Assembly: GCF_000442515.1 (NCBI RefSeq)
Contig: NZ_AQPH01000001.1
Coordinates: 62,001-126,000, forward strand
Direction of reading: 5' to 3'
Source of the DNA: Magnetospirillum fulvum MGU-K5
GTDB taxonomy: Bacteria > Pseudomonadota > Alphaproteobacteria > Rhodospirillales > Magnetospirillaceae
Length of the DNA: 64,000 nt
The translations under genes were made by a program, and so were the position numbers. The notes under the pieces were generated by a model. It did no database searches. It was not told the DNA's origin and saw only the letters and a program-made list of their open reading frames with translations. Shown here one piece after another: positions 16,006-23,192 of this stretch; positions within the stretch are counted from its first letter, which is position 1, and each line of letters starts with the position of its first letter.

Positions 16006-16019
16006 CACAGATTTCTGTG
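16006..16019. promoter_or_regulatory. Operator O2 between cro and cI
   Basis: CACAGATTTCTGTG is a one-mismatch version of the O1 palindrome, centred 28 bases from it (close to three helical turns) and 39 bases before the cI start. The spacing fits cooperative binding by repressor dimers. Confidence 0.7.
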
Positions 16020-16057
16020 CTGATGCTGACCCTGGCGGATCGGGCATGATCCGGGGC

Positions 16058-16456
16058 ATGTCGAAACGAGAACCGAAAATCGAGGAAGGGTCGTCAGACC
16101 AAGCAAAGAAGGTCCATGCCTTTTTGCTGTCGCGCGGGCTATCTATGCGCGGCTGGGCGATGAAAGCCGGGGTCTCCGCCAGCCTCCTGTCCGAACTGTT
16201 TTCCGGGAGGACCCGGAGTTTGACCTATTCTCGCCTTCTCAAGTTGGCGAAGGCTGCTGGGGTTCGCCCAGCGGATATAGTTGGGGCTGACTCCCTATCA
16301 ACCCTCGAAGACGATAGGCAATTCACGGTTCGAGACGTGTATGACGCGGTAACGCTTTGGGCGTCTCTCGACAAGTTTGACGATCCGATGGCTGTCGCTA
16401 CGGCAATCATCGAGATTATGTTGGAGACGCCTGAAGAGCCCTGCAATACCGCATAA
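16058..16456 (+). CDS. CI-like prophage repressor without peptidase domain
   Basis: The ATG at 16058 gives 132 residues. The helix-turn-helix is at about 33-55 (MRGWAMKAGVSASLLSELFSG). The C-terminal half is helical (RDVYDAVTLWASLDKF) and lacks the Ala-Gly site and Ser/Lys catalytic pair of LexA/CI-type proteins, whose length is usually 200 or more. It is divergent from cro across two operators and probably also binds the three operators at 21746-21816. Without a peptidase domain, RecA-driven self-cleavage is not expected. Confidence 0.8.
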   Translation: MSKREPKIEEGSSDQAKKVHAFLLSRGLSMRGWAMKAGVSASLLSELFSGRTRSLTYSRLLKLAKAAGVRPADIVGADSLSTLEDDRQFTVRDVYDAVTLWASLDKFDDPMAVATAIIEIMLETPEEPCNTA

Positions 16457-16601
16457 CAGCCTCTTCACGCTCCAATCCCGAGGCGTCTGCCGCATCTTGA
16501 CATGCTCTCAAGATCTTCACCTGATTATCATCGAGATGGTATCCGAGCGTTGATGCTGTTTTGAGAAGACGCCGAAACCTAAATCCCTCCGCCCGCTTCA
16601 T
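16416..16601 (-). CDS. Possible small protein convergent with cI
   Basis: A strong ribosome site (GGGAGGGCGGG) precedes an ATG at 16601 for 61 residues of basic, helical sequence. The frame ends inside the 3' end of the cI gene on the opposite strand, a 41-base tail overlap. The longer frame upstream to 16763 lacks a good start. It may be real or a by-product of composition. Confidence 0.4.
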   Translation of the reverse strand: MKRAEGFRFRRLLKTASTLGYHLDDNQVKILRACQDAADASGLEREEAVMRYCRALQASPT

Positions 16602-16775
16602 CCCGCCCTCCCTGCTCACCCTGTAATGAGAACACAGTGGCAACATTTCGTCAATAAGGGCCTCCCCTGTTGCGCGATGCGGGCGGTTGCGTTTGTCGCT
16701 ATGAGAAATTCGCCACCCCACTCCACGGATCGGATGCTGCGATGCATGATTCCCCTTCATCATTCGGAGAATCAG

Positions 16776-17318
16776 ATGCGCGCTGCCCTTGTTGCCCTTG
16801 CCCTGCTTATCCCAATCCCGGCGCTGGCCGGGCAGCCCGTCAGCCTTGAGGCGCTATGCTTTACGCCCGGCGGCGACTGTACCGGGGTGATCGTCGATCA
16901 GATCGGCAAGGCCCAGCGCCAGGTGCTTGTGCAGGCGTACAACTTCACGGACGCAGCCATCGTCAAGGCGCTGATCGATGCCAAGCGGCGAGGTGTGGAT
17001 GTGCAGGTGGTGATCGACCGGGTCAACGTCTGCGCTGAGGACAAGCCGGTTTGCCGGGCATCGGGTGCGGTTGCTGCGGGTCTGATCACTCGGGCCGGTA
17101 TCCCGCTGTCGATCGACCGTAAGGAGAAGATCGCCCACAACAAGGTGATGGTGATCGACGGGCACCGCGTCATCACCGGGTCGTTCAATTTCTCGCAGTC
17201 GGCCCAGAAGGCCAACGCCGAAAACCTGCTGGTGATCGAGGATGAAGCAACGGCCCGGCGCTATGCCGAGAACTGGCGGGCGCACCAGGGGCACAGCCAG
17301 GAATATCAAGATCGCTAA
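16776..17318 (+). CDS. Secreted phospholipase D-family nuclease (Nuc-like)
   Basis: The ATG at 16776 with CGGAG upstream gives 180 residues. A signal peptide covers about 1-19 (ALVALALLIPIPALAG). The mature part has one PLD motif, HNKVMVIDGHRVITGSFNFS (H-x-K, then GSxN), typical of single-motif enzymes such as Nuc of plasmid pKM101 that dimerise to cut DNA. It would act in the periplasm. Inside a prophage this could degrade incoming DNA and exclude other phages or plasmids; this is inferred. It stands just after cI, the usual place for genes expressed in lysogens. Confidence 0.9.
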   Translation: MRAALVALALLIPIPALAGQPVSLEALCFTPGGDCTGVIVDQIGKAQRQVLVQAYNFTDAAIVKALIDAKRRGVDVQVVIDRVNVCAEDKPVCRASGAVAAGLITRAGIPLSIDRKEKIAHNKVMVIDGHRVITGSFNFSQSAQKANAENLLVIEDEATARRYAENWRAHQGHSQEYQDR

Positions 17319-18235
17319 GGATGCATCCAGTCGGCAGACGAGAAAATCCGCCACAGCCCATCCATGCACCGCTTAACCAGCGGATCCTTTGCGGTGTCCT
17401 GCCCACACACCATCCAGAGTGATGCAATCATCGAGGGGGAGGTGATTTCCGTCACCCTCAACCCATCCGCATAAAGCGGGGAATAGGTCGGCAGGACACC
17501 TATTCCGGCGCCGCGCAATGTCAGATGACCAACAGAGCATGACCATGCTGTGGATATTGCTGGCATATCTCCTTCCGAGAGCAAGTTATGCCAGTTTTCC
17601 CACCCATCCCCGCGAAAGTGCGTGTATGCATCAAGAGTAACAAGTTTATGTCGATACAAATCGTCAAACTTGGACGGAAGCTTTTCAAGCCTCATGTAAT
17701 CATCCGACAAAAACGGAACAAAATGAACATCCGCTAGTTTTCTCACGCGGTCATTTGGGCGTCCCGGCGGCAGCTTTCCTCCTGACTGCCATATAATGTC
17801 AATGTCTGAATTTATAGACGGATCAAACCCAACTATTTTAATTGGAGGAAGATCAACTCCGTGCAGCATTGCGGCTTTCCCAAGCGGCCCCAATGCCTGA
17901 CCAGCCATAACGGGCGTTATCAGGTATGACGCCACACCCTCCGACATCCTGACGGCAACCATTCGATTGGGCCGCGATCGCATGCTGCGAAGCGCCCTTT
18001 CGAGGTCCAAGATATCGTCTTCGATCCGGAGAGCGCGGGAGATAATTTCCTCTCCTTGAGGGGTCAAGGCCGACCCGCCAGGAAGTCGCTGGAATAGCCG
18101 CACCCCAGCCATCGCCTCCAGAGTCGCGATACGACGGCTGACGGTAGCCTTGCTGACGCCAAGGGATACTGCCGCGCCGGTGAACGAGTTCGCCCGGCCG
18201 ACCTCGATCATCACCCTAATGTCGTCCCAATCCAC
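17315..18235 (-). CDS. LysR-family transcriptional regulator
   Basis: The 306-residue protein has an N-terminal winged helix (FTGAAVSLGVSKATVSRRIA, about 18-37) and a C-terminal effector-binding domain of ordinary LysR length. It converges with the nuclease gene (four-base overlap at the ends) and diverges from the GNAT gene at 18371, the classical arrangement of a LysR gene with its target. A perfect inverted repeat at 18253-18268 lies between them. LysR genes are unusual prophage cargo. Confidence 0.92.
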   Translation of the reverse strand: MDWDDIRVMIEVGRANSFTGAAVSLGVSKATVSRRIATLEAMAGVRLFQRLPGGSALTPQGEEIISRALRIEDDILDLERALRSMRSRPNRMVAVRMSEGVASYLITPVMAGQALGPLGKAAMLHGVDLPPIKIVGFDPSINSDIDIIWQSGGKLPPGRPNDRVRKLADVHFVPFLSDDYMRLEKLPSKFDDLYRHKLVTLDAYTHFRGDGWENWHNLLSEGDMPAISTAWSCSVGHLTLRGAGIGVLPTYSPLYADGLRVTEITSPSMIASLWMVCGQDTAKDPLVKRCMDGLWRIFSSADWMHP

Positions 18236-18252
18236 CCCCTCCTCCTGCGCTG

Positions 18253-18268
18253 TTTCACCCGTGAAACG
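18253..18268. promoter_or_regulatory. Inverted repeat, candidate LysR binding site
   Basis: GTTTCACCCGTGAAAC is a perfect 16-base inverted repeat 18 bases upstream of the lysR start and about 100 bases before the GNAT start. Two direct GGTTTCTT copies follow. LysR proteins commonly bind such T-x(about 11)-A dyads and regulate both divergent genes. Confidence 0.55.
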
Positions 18269-18370
18269 ACGGTTTCTTATGGTTTCTTCTACTAAATAAA
18301 AATTTTTGAAATTATAAGCGCGCCATTGTTCAACTTAGAAAAATGGCTCTCCTTAATAGTTGAGGTTGCC

Positions 18371-18934
18371 ATGACAGAAGTTATAGAAAAGCTTAAAGGG
18401 AAATCCTCTCCCGAAGATATTAGCGTTGAAATCGTAACATCTCACGATCAGATGCAGATGATCGTTGCTGTGCGGGCACTTGTCTTTCTCGGGAAGCCGG
18501 GGTGGCCGTATGAACACACCTTCGACGAGAACGACCATTGCGCGACTCACATCCTTGCAAAGGTGGGAGGGGAGCCTGCCGGAACAGTTCGGATACGATG
18601 GTTTTGCGAATTCGCTCGGATCGAACGCATTGCGATCCGCGATGAATTTCGCTCGCTTGCGCTGCTCAACAAGATCGCAACGACGGCTTTGCGGCTGTGC
18701 CGCAGGAAGGGATACGACAAGGTTGGCGGGCTGGCCTATCCGGGCCTGATCCGCTTCTGGGGCAGGCATGGTGCAGAGCCGATCGGCGAGCAGGTCGATA
18801 GCATTTACGGCCCCGTCATCCCGATCCTGGGGGAGCCCCGTCACTGGGAAGACATCGTCCCAATGACCTTATCCGAGGCGGGTGACCCCAACTTCGAACG
18901 CACCGCCCTTGCTTGGGAAGGGGCGGGAGTATGA
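18371..18934 (+). CDS. GNAT-family acetyltransferase
   Basis: The ATG at 18371 with GAGG 8 nt upstream gives 187 residues; an earlier TTG at 18326 is less likely. The fold is GNAT-like: the strand pair HILAKVGGEPAGTVRIRWF and then FARIERIAIRDEFRSLALLNK, where the acetyl-CoA loop is expected. The glycine normally found in that loop (R-x-x-G-x-G/A) is absent here, so cofactor binding should be tested. It diverges from a LysR gene and is translationally coupled to the micro-gene at 18931. Substrate unknown. Confidence 0.82.
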   Translation: MTEVIEKLKGKSSPEDISVEIVTSHDQMQMIVAVRALVFLGKPGWPYEHTFDENDHCATHILAKVGGEPAGTVRIRWFCEFARIERIAIRDEFRSLALLNKIATTALRLCRRKGYDKVGGLAYPGLIRFWGRHGAEPIGEQVDSIYGPVIPILGEPRHWEDIVPMTLSEAGDPNFERTALAWEGAGV

Positions 18935-19134
18935 CCACAAGCCAAAGCGACCTCAAAGAGGTCCGCATCAATATTTTTTCTGAGAGCTTGGCCAGCTTAC
19001 AGCGCGAAGCGTGCCGTCTTGGCTATCACGAAGCGGCGCATCTCCTCGCCGTCGCCAGGGAGACAGTCGAGTTCCCCAGGGAGGGGGGATCTGCTCTGAT
19101 TAAGCCAACCAGCGCCAAATCCCAAGAAGGTTGA
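18931..19134 (+). CDS. Small partner protein coupled to the GNAT gene
   Basis: The ATG at 18931 overlaps the GNAT stop (ATGA) with GGGAG directly upstream, giving 67 residues. The N-terminal half is an amphipathic beta-helix segment (VRINIFSESLASLQREACRL) and the end is polar. The coupling suggests it acts with the acetyltransferase as substrate, partner or inhibitor. No family is recognised. Confidence 0.62.
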   Translation: MTTSQSDLKEVRINIFSESLASLQREACRLGYHEAAHLLAVARETVEFPREGGSALIKPTSAKSQEG

Positions 19135-19244
19135 TCGCCGTAAAAACGTGAAGAAGGATCAGCGGCGGATCGCGAGTGATCGCGCCCGCCGCGGTCCGAC
19201 AGATCGAAGAGCAGGCAGATCCAAAGCCGGGGAGCGGAGGCACT

Positions 19245-19272
19245 GAAAGAAAACCCCGCCGGAGCGGGGTTA
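19245..19272 (-). terminator. Terminator of the leftward membrane/lipoprotein gene set
   Basis: AACCCCGC (19252-19259) and GCGGGGTT (19264-19271) form a stem around CGGA; the minus strand continues TTCTTTC. It directly follows the stop at 19276. Confidence 0.75.
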
Positions 19273-19275
19273 GGG

Positions 19276-19569
19276 TCAGCGTTTGGATGCGGGCAGTTGA
19301 GATGGAGTGGGCACGGCTTGCTGCGGTACCTGGATCACGATCGGCTGCGGGGTCGAAGGCGGTGAATCCGGCTTTATCCAAGACAGGCCGCCGATGATGC
19401 CACCAATCACGATGCCCATCAAAGCAAGACCAAGTCCCAGCCCGGCCAGCGTATTGGTGGTGAGGTCGCGCTTTGTCGGAAGCTGGGCCAATGTCACGCG
19501 AATCTCAGACGTCACCTGACCTAGGTGATCGAGTTTCTTATCGACGTTGGCGCGCCATGTATCGTCCAT
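19276..19569 (-). CDS. Small membrane-anchored coiled-coil protein
   Basis: An ATG at 19569 (preceded by GGGGG) gives 97 residues; a start at 19683 would add 38 and overlap the upstream gene slightly. The order is a short coiled coil (VDKKLDHLGQVTSEIRVTLA), one membrane segment (LGLGLALMGIVIGGIIGGL), then a Pro/Gln-rich tail. This layout recalls XhlA-type or superinfection-related membrane proteins of phages. Function is unproven. Confidence 0.68.
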   Translation of the reverse strand: MDDTWRANVDKKLDHLGQVTSEIRVTLAQLPTKRDLTTNTLAGLGLGLALMGIVIGGIIGGLSWIKPDSPPSTPQPIVIQVPQQAVPTPSQLPASKR

Positions 19570-19666
19570 ACCCCCATTATGGCCATCACCACCGTCAGTT
19601 ACAATGGCTCTTCCTCGTGCGGCTTGATCCTCAATCCACCGAAGAACAAGCCTTGTTTCTATCGAG

Positions 19667-19864
19667 CTATTCTCTTGGGGCATCAGTTCTACTCACCAGA
19701 GCTGTTGCACTCGCCGCGTATTTCAAGGCCTCCTGAGCCGATACGGAAGGATTTTCTGAATATCCATTCATCCCCTCGCATAGCTTTCCAATGGCAGCAC
19801 TGAGCTTTAGGACGGCCTCTTCCAGGACGGCTATGCGCCGGTCACGTTCGTCGGGGCTGGTCAT
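19667..19864 (-). CDS. Short coiled-coil phage protein
   Basis: This 65-residue soluble protein has a predicted coiled coil at 6-33 (ERDRRIAVLEEAVLKLSAAI) and a polar tail. It is the gene before the membrane-anchored coiled-coil protein, overlapping its longer alternative start. The two may form a complex. No family is recognised. Confidence 0.6.
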   Translation of the reverse strand: MTSPDERDRRIAVLEEAVLKLSAAIGKLCEGMNGYSENPSVSAQEALKYAASATALVSRTDAPRE

Positions 19865-19874
19865 AATTTTCTCC

Positions 19875-19997
19875 CTAATCCCTCTCCGGTTCCCGCCTCA
19901 ACCGCCCGATCTCCGTCGTCAGCTTCGGCACCGCACTCGCCAGGATCGACACCGTCCGGTCTCGTTCACGACCCGGGCCCGATTGGGTCCTCAGCAT
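19875..19997 (-). CDS. Possible short coiled-coil peptide
   Basis: A 40-residue frame starts inside the 3' end of the lipoprotein gene (ATG at 19997, GTGGG upstream). Its RERDRTVSILASAVPKLTTE segment echoes the coiled coil of the next gene. An earlier start at 20072 would give 65 residues. Only composition and position support it. Confidence 0.35.
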   Translation of the reverse strand: MLRTQSGPGRERDRTVSILASAVPKLTTEIGRLRREPERD

Positions 19998-20193
19998 GAC
20001 ACCCACAACTTGGGCTGAGTTGCCCATCGCAACAGACCACGCGGTCGCCTTGGCAACTGCACTGCCCTCCATGCCAGGAACAGCACCCCCGGCCTGCGAC
20101 CTGGGGCGAGCAGTTCTCTTGAGCGATGCGGTCAGAACAGGCTGACAGGCCAGCCAGCAAGATCAGCGCGGCGGCGAGAGGACGAGCTATCAT
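19966..20193 (-). CDS. Cysteine-rich small lipoprotein
   Basis: The 75-residue precursor has a lipobox (LAGLSAC, Cys about 19). The mature part carries eight further cysteines in GCCSWHGGQCSCQGDRVVCC and SPSCGC, a motif I know from small prophage lipoproteins of unknown role. It would be anchored in the outer or inner membrane and disulfide-bonded. It belongs to a leftward set of secreted cargo genes that includes the next lipoprotein. Confidence 0.75.
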   Translation of the reverse strand: MIARPLAAALILLAGLSACSDRIAQENCSPQVAGRGCCSWHGGQCSCQGDRVVCCDGQLSPSCGCHAEDPIGPGS

Positions 20194-20213
20194 GCGGCAC
20201 CTCTGAGTAAGGG

Positions 20214-20675
20214 TTACAAACCGTCAATTGCCTCGGCGATCTCGGCGTCATTCCGACCGAACCAGCAATCCCCGCGCCCCTTGATCCGGTGCACCTCGGC
20301 CCCTGTCTTGGTGTCGATGATCGAGATTTCATACCGCAGGGCATTGGCCCCGATCAGGCAGGGGTTCCAGGTGTGCTGCTCCACCAGGAAGGTGTATCGC
20401 GGGCTGCGCTCATTCCCGATCTTGACATCAATGTCGGGCGCGATTTTCCCCGAAACCTTCTGATCCCCCGTCGAGACGACGAGCGTCCAGCCATTGCGGG
20501 CGAGCGCCGCCTTCATCTCCCCGATGACGCCAAATGATCCGGGCGGAACGAGCGCAACCTTGTCCGACCGATCAATGGCGCTGAGGGGATGAACCTCGTG
20601 GAACGCACATCCGGAAACGATTAGGGCGCAGGTGATGGCAAGGTGAAGGATGGCTTGGCGCTGCGCTTCGCTCAT
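20214..20675 (-). CDS. Putative lipoprotein (Sbal_3080-like)
   Basis: This 153-residue protein has a signal peptide ending in a lipobox (CALIVSGC, Cys at about 23). The mature part has alternating beta strands and helices and ends with IAEAIDGL. The centre (YTFLVEQHTWNPCLIGANAL) resembles small bacterial lipoproteins annotated only by family. It lies 20 bases upstream of the cysteine-rich lipoprotein gene and is probably co-transcribed. Confidence 0.68.
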   Translation of the reverse strand: MSEAQRQAILHLAITCALIVSGCAFHEVHPLSAIDRSDKVALVPPGSFGVIGEMKAALARNGWTLVVSTGDQKVSGKIAPDIDVKIGNERSPRYTFLVEQHTWNPCLIGANALRYEISIIDTKTGAEVHRIKGRGDCWFGRNDAEIAEAIDGL

Positions 20676-20776
20676 CGGAGCCTCTGTCAGGGTTGGTCTG
20701 GCGGCTATCCGGCAGCTTGGTTCGTTCTCAATGGTGGTTATTAGGAGTGTAAGGACTAGATTCGACGCCGGAATTT

Positions 20777-21379
20777 TTATTTTGGAACCTCAATATTTCG
20801 ATTCTTCATGTAAGAGAAAACTTCATACAAGACGCTTCCGCGAGCCTTTTCGTGCATATACCTAAATATTTCAATATATCTTTTTGATAGAACGGCATCG
20901 TTTTCATCGTCATAAAATGAAGATGCTAAACACATAACAGTATTATATGGAAAACCTTCGCGTGAATTTTCAAACATATCTTCTGCTGAAGAAAGTGTCG
21001 TTCCAATCCTACAATCAACAATTCCCTCTATTTCGGCTGAACTAGCTCCGTCCCCCACGAATGACTTTATTAAAAGAATTCTATGTCTCATTTTTACCAG
21101 AAGTAAAAATAATTCGTTATACGGGTATGGTGCCTCTAAAATAGAGGCGTAAATAAAAGACATTGAAACATCAATTGAAGAATCGTATTTCTCTGATTTT
21201 GTTATTTTTCCGTAAGTCTCTTTACAATAAAAACCTTTTCTCTCATTGTATTCGAAAAAGTCTTTTGCCAAATCTACAGAAACCATAAGAATATTAGATA
21301 TGTAACTATCAAATATTCCGCTATTTTTTTCTCTGTCATTAATTTTTTTGTTAAAAATTCGCAGGATAGACAAGGTCAT
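20777..21379 (-). CDS. AT-rich orphan cargo protein
   Basis: The ATG at 21379 gives 200 residues of helical, Lys/Glu/Tyr-rich sequence with no signal or membrane segment. Base composition is far more AT-rich than neighbouring phage and host genes, with many AAA, ATA and TTT codons, so the gene came from another source. It follows the secreted Gly-rich gene by one base. I recognise no family. Position in the lysogenic cargo block makes a defence or host-benefit role plausible. Confidence 0.72.
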   Translation of the reverse strand: MTLSILRIFNKKINDREKNSGIFDSYISNILMVSVDLAKDFFEYNERKGFYCKETYGKITKSEKYDSSIDVSMSFIYASILEAPYPYNELFLLLVKMRHRILLIKSFVGDGASSAEIEGIVDCRIGTTLSSAEDMFENSREGFPYNTVMCLASSFYDDENDAVLSKRYIEIFRYMHEKARGSVLYEVFSYMKNRNIEVPK

Positions 21380-21380
21380 C

Positions 21381-21695
21381 TCACCACCCCCGTGATCCCC
21401 GATTATTCGATCCGTATCCGCCCTGGCTGTTCCCACTTTGCAGGGGGCTGCTGCCATAGCCTGAACCAGATGAGCCGTAGCCGGGGGTGATCGTCCCGGA
21501 CGGCGACGGATCGCCCATGGGGTGGGAGTATCCGTCCAGTGGGGCCTGATATCCGTTGTTGCGATAGGTGTTGTAGTTCTCGGCCGAATGCCGGGCGCGC
21601 GCGTCGTTTGTCGTTTCGAGCGGGTTATAGAGCTGCGCCTCTGCCGTCCCAGCCGACGCCGCAAGAATTGCCGCCGCGATCAATGCGAGTCTCAT
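21381..21695 (-). CDS. Secreted Gly/Ser/Tyr-rich small protein
   Basis: This 104-residue precursor has a signal peptide (MRLALIAAAILAASAGTAEA). The mature part is Asn/Tyr-rich, then low-complexity Gly-Ser-Tyr. It would be exported to the periplasm. It is the first gene of a leftward pair with the AT-rich orphan and starts close to the early operator cluster. Confidence 0.68.
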   Translation of the reverse strand: MRLALIAAAILAASAGTAEAQLYNPLETTNDARARHSAENYNTYRNNGYQAPLDGYSHPMGDPSPSGTITPGYGSSGSGYGSSPLQSGNSQGGYGSNNRGSRGW

Positions 21696-21745
21696 CCCTC
21701 ACCTCCGTTCGGTCACCTTTAGTATCAATTCACAACGCATGGTCG

Positions 21746-21816
21746 CACAGAGGTCTGTGCCCCGTTAGAACAGAATTCTGTGCATTTTCTTGTTGCGAAA
21801 TGCACAGAATTCTGTG
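21746..21816. promoter_or_regulatory. Three repressor operators before the rightward early operon
   Basis: CACAGAGGTCTGTG (21746-21759), AACAGAATTCTGTG (21769-21782) and CACAGAATTCTGTG (21803-21816) match the palindromes between cro and cI 5.7 kb away. Centre distances are 23 and 34 bases. They lie between the leftward gene starting at 21695 and the rightward early operon starting at 21853, so the repressor can control both directions. Confidence 0.78.
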
Positions 21817-21852
21817 AACATCCTCCCGTCAACACCCCGATGGGAGGGAAAG

Positions 21853-22278
21853 ATGGCCGATCCGAACACCGCCGCCGACCTTGTCATTTACCCCTTGGAA
21901 GACTTGGGCGGCCTCATTCGCACCGCCTTTCACTCGGGCGACCCCGCGCGGCCCGGACTGGAGGTCTGCGAGATCGCCCATCACCTGCCGACCGACGAGC
22001 GCCGCCGTCTGAGCGCGCTGTTCGCCACCGCGCCCGATCTGTCCGCCGAGAACGAACGCATCCGCGCCCTGTACCTGGAGGCCGAGCGTGCCCTGACCGA
22101 CGCCCTTACCGAGAACGGGCGTCTGCGCGACCTGAAGGCCGATTTGGTTGAGGCGCTGGGAGGGCTGGCAGCGCTGATCCGCGAAACCGCCAGCAACGGC
22201 GGCCATATGGCGTCGGACTGGCACGTGTATCTCCAGACGGCTGACAACGCCCTCGACCTCGCTCGCGAGGAGGTCTGA
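21853..22278 (+). CDS. Early phage protein of unknown function
   Basis: The ATG at 21853 follows GGGAGGGAAAG and gives 141 residues. The middle is a long helix rich in Glu and Arg (ENERIRALYLEAERALTDAL) and probably forms a coiled coil. It is the first gene of the rightward early operon, directly after the operators. Confidence 0.72.
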   Translation: MADPNTAADLVIYPLEDLGGLIRTAFHSGDPARPGLEVCEIAHHLPTDERRRLSALFATAPDLSAENERIRALYLEAERALTDALTENGRLRDLKADLVEALGGLAALIRETASNGGHMASDWHVYLQTADNALDLAREEV

Positions 22279-22280
22279 CC

Positions 22281-22676
22281 ATGCTGACCAGCACCTACAA
22301 TTTCACCTTTCCCCACAAGGTCATCGAGGCCGGTCTGATCCTGTTCGAGGACGCCGAGATCGAGGGCATTGCGACCTTCACCTATTCGCCCGGCCGCGCC
22401 GACAGCTTCAACACTGCCGCTGGCTGCTGGTATCCCGGCGATGAAGCCGAGATCGAGATCACCGAGATCGAGGTCTACGGGCACCGCGATACCCAGCAGG
22501 CGACCAAAGGCGAATACCGCCGCCTGCCGACCTCGTCGCCGCTGTGGCAGCCCATCGCCGATTGGCTGATGGAGCGCCAGGACGAACTGATCGACGACGC
22601 CACCACCCCTTCTGCCCGGTCTGAGCCTGCGTCGTTCGAACGCGACGACTGGCCCGACGCCGTCGCAGCGGAGTAG
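22281..22676 (+). CDS. Early phage protein of unknown function
   Basis: This 131-residue acidic protein has an N-terminal beta-rich half (IEITEIEVYGHRDTQQATK) and a C-terminal helix. It starts two bases after the preceding stop. No family is recognised. Confidence 0.68.
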   Translation: MLTSTYNFTFPHKVIEAGLILFEDAEIEGIATFTYSPGRADSFNTAAGCWYPGDEAEIEITEIEVYGHRDTQQATKGEYRRLPTSSPLWQPIADWLMERQDELIDDATTPSARSEPASFERDDWPDAVAAE

Positions 22677-22681
22677 GGGCC

Positions 22682-22903
22682 ATGACCGACACCATCCACA
22701 TCGCTGTCACGCTGCGCCACACGACCATGCTGGGCCAGACCATCACCCGCGATGCAGCCCGCCGCCGCCTTGGCGAGATCGCCGCCCAGATCGAGGCCGT
22801 GTCCCGAGCCGAGATGCTGGCCTACGCGGTCGATGTCGAAATCGTCGATCCCGAGGTCGAGCGCAAGGCCCTCGCGGCCGACCAGGAAAGGGAAGCGTCA
22901 TGA
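22682..22903 (+). CDS. Small early phage protein
   Basis: This 73-residue protein is a strand followed by a charged helix (AARRRLGEIAAQIEAVSRAE). Its stop overlaps the next ATG (ATGA). Unknown family. Confidence 0.62.
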   Translation: MTDTIHIAVTLRHTTMLGQTITRDAARRRLGEIAAQIEAVSRAEMLAYAVDVEIVDPEVERKALAADQEREAS

Positions 22904-23133
22904 TCGCTATCGACACCCCCGTCATTGTCGCCACGCCCGACTATTCCGGCCCGGCGGTCGTGCGCGGCAAAACCACCGCCGCCAACGGTCGCACGGCCCT
23001 GTCCTATGGGGTCGAGCGCCCCGACGGCGAGCGGATGCAGGTCTATCCGCCTGAGATCGTCACCAGCCCGAGCGTCGTCGCCCTGCGCCGGCCGGTGGCC
23101 TACCAGCCCGAGGATTTGCCGCCATGCGCCTGA
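22900..23133 (+). CDS. Small early phage protein
   Basis: This 77-residue, beta-rich protein (TPVIVATPDYSGPAVVRG ... QVYPPEIVTS) could be an SH3-like small barrel. It is coupled by four-base overlap to the preceding gene. Unknown family. Confidence 0.62.
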   Translation: MIAIDTPVIVATPDYSGPAVVRGKTTAANGRTALSYGVERPDGERMQVYPPEIVTSPSVVALRRPVAYQPEDLPPCA

Positions 23134-23192
23134 TCGCTCTCGCCGCTGTCGAGTGGACAGCGCTGCTCGCGCTGATCGGGTGGACGCCATGA
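23124..23192 (+). CDS. 22-residue hydrophobic micro-protein
   Basis: An ATG inside the end of the preceding gene opens a 22-codon frame of mostly hydrophobic residues (MRLIALAAVEWTALLALIGW), enough for one membrane pass. Its stop overlaps the next ATG. It may be a real membrane peptide or a coupling device. Confidence 0.4.
   Translation: MRLIALAAVEWTALLALIGWTP

Noticed and set aside
19966-20675. Spanin pair (Rz/Rz1) for the two lipoproteins
   Set aside because: The genes are sequential rather than nested, neither partner has the usual coiled-coil periplasmic layout, and no holin or endolysin adjoins them.
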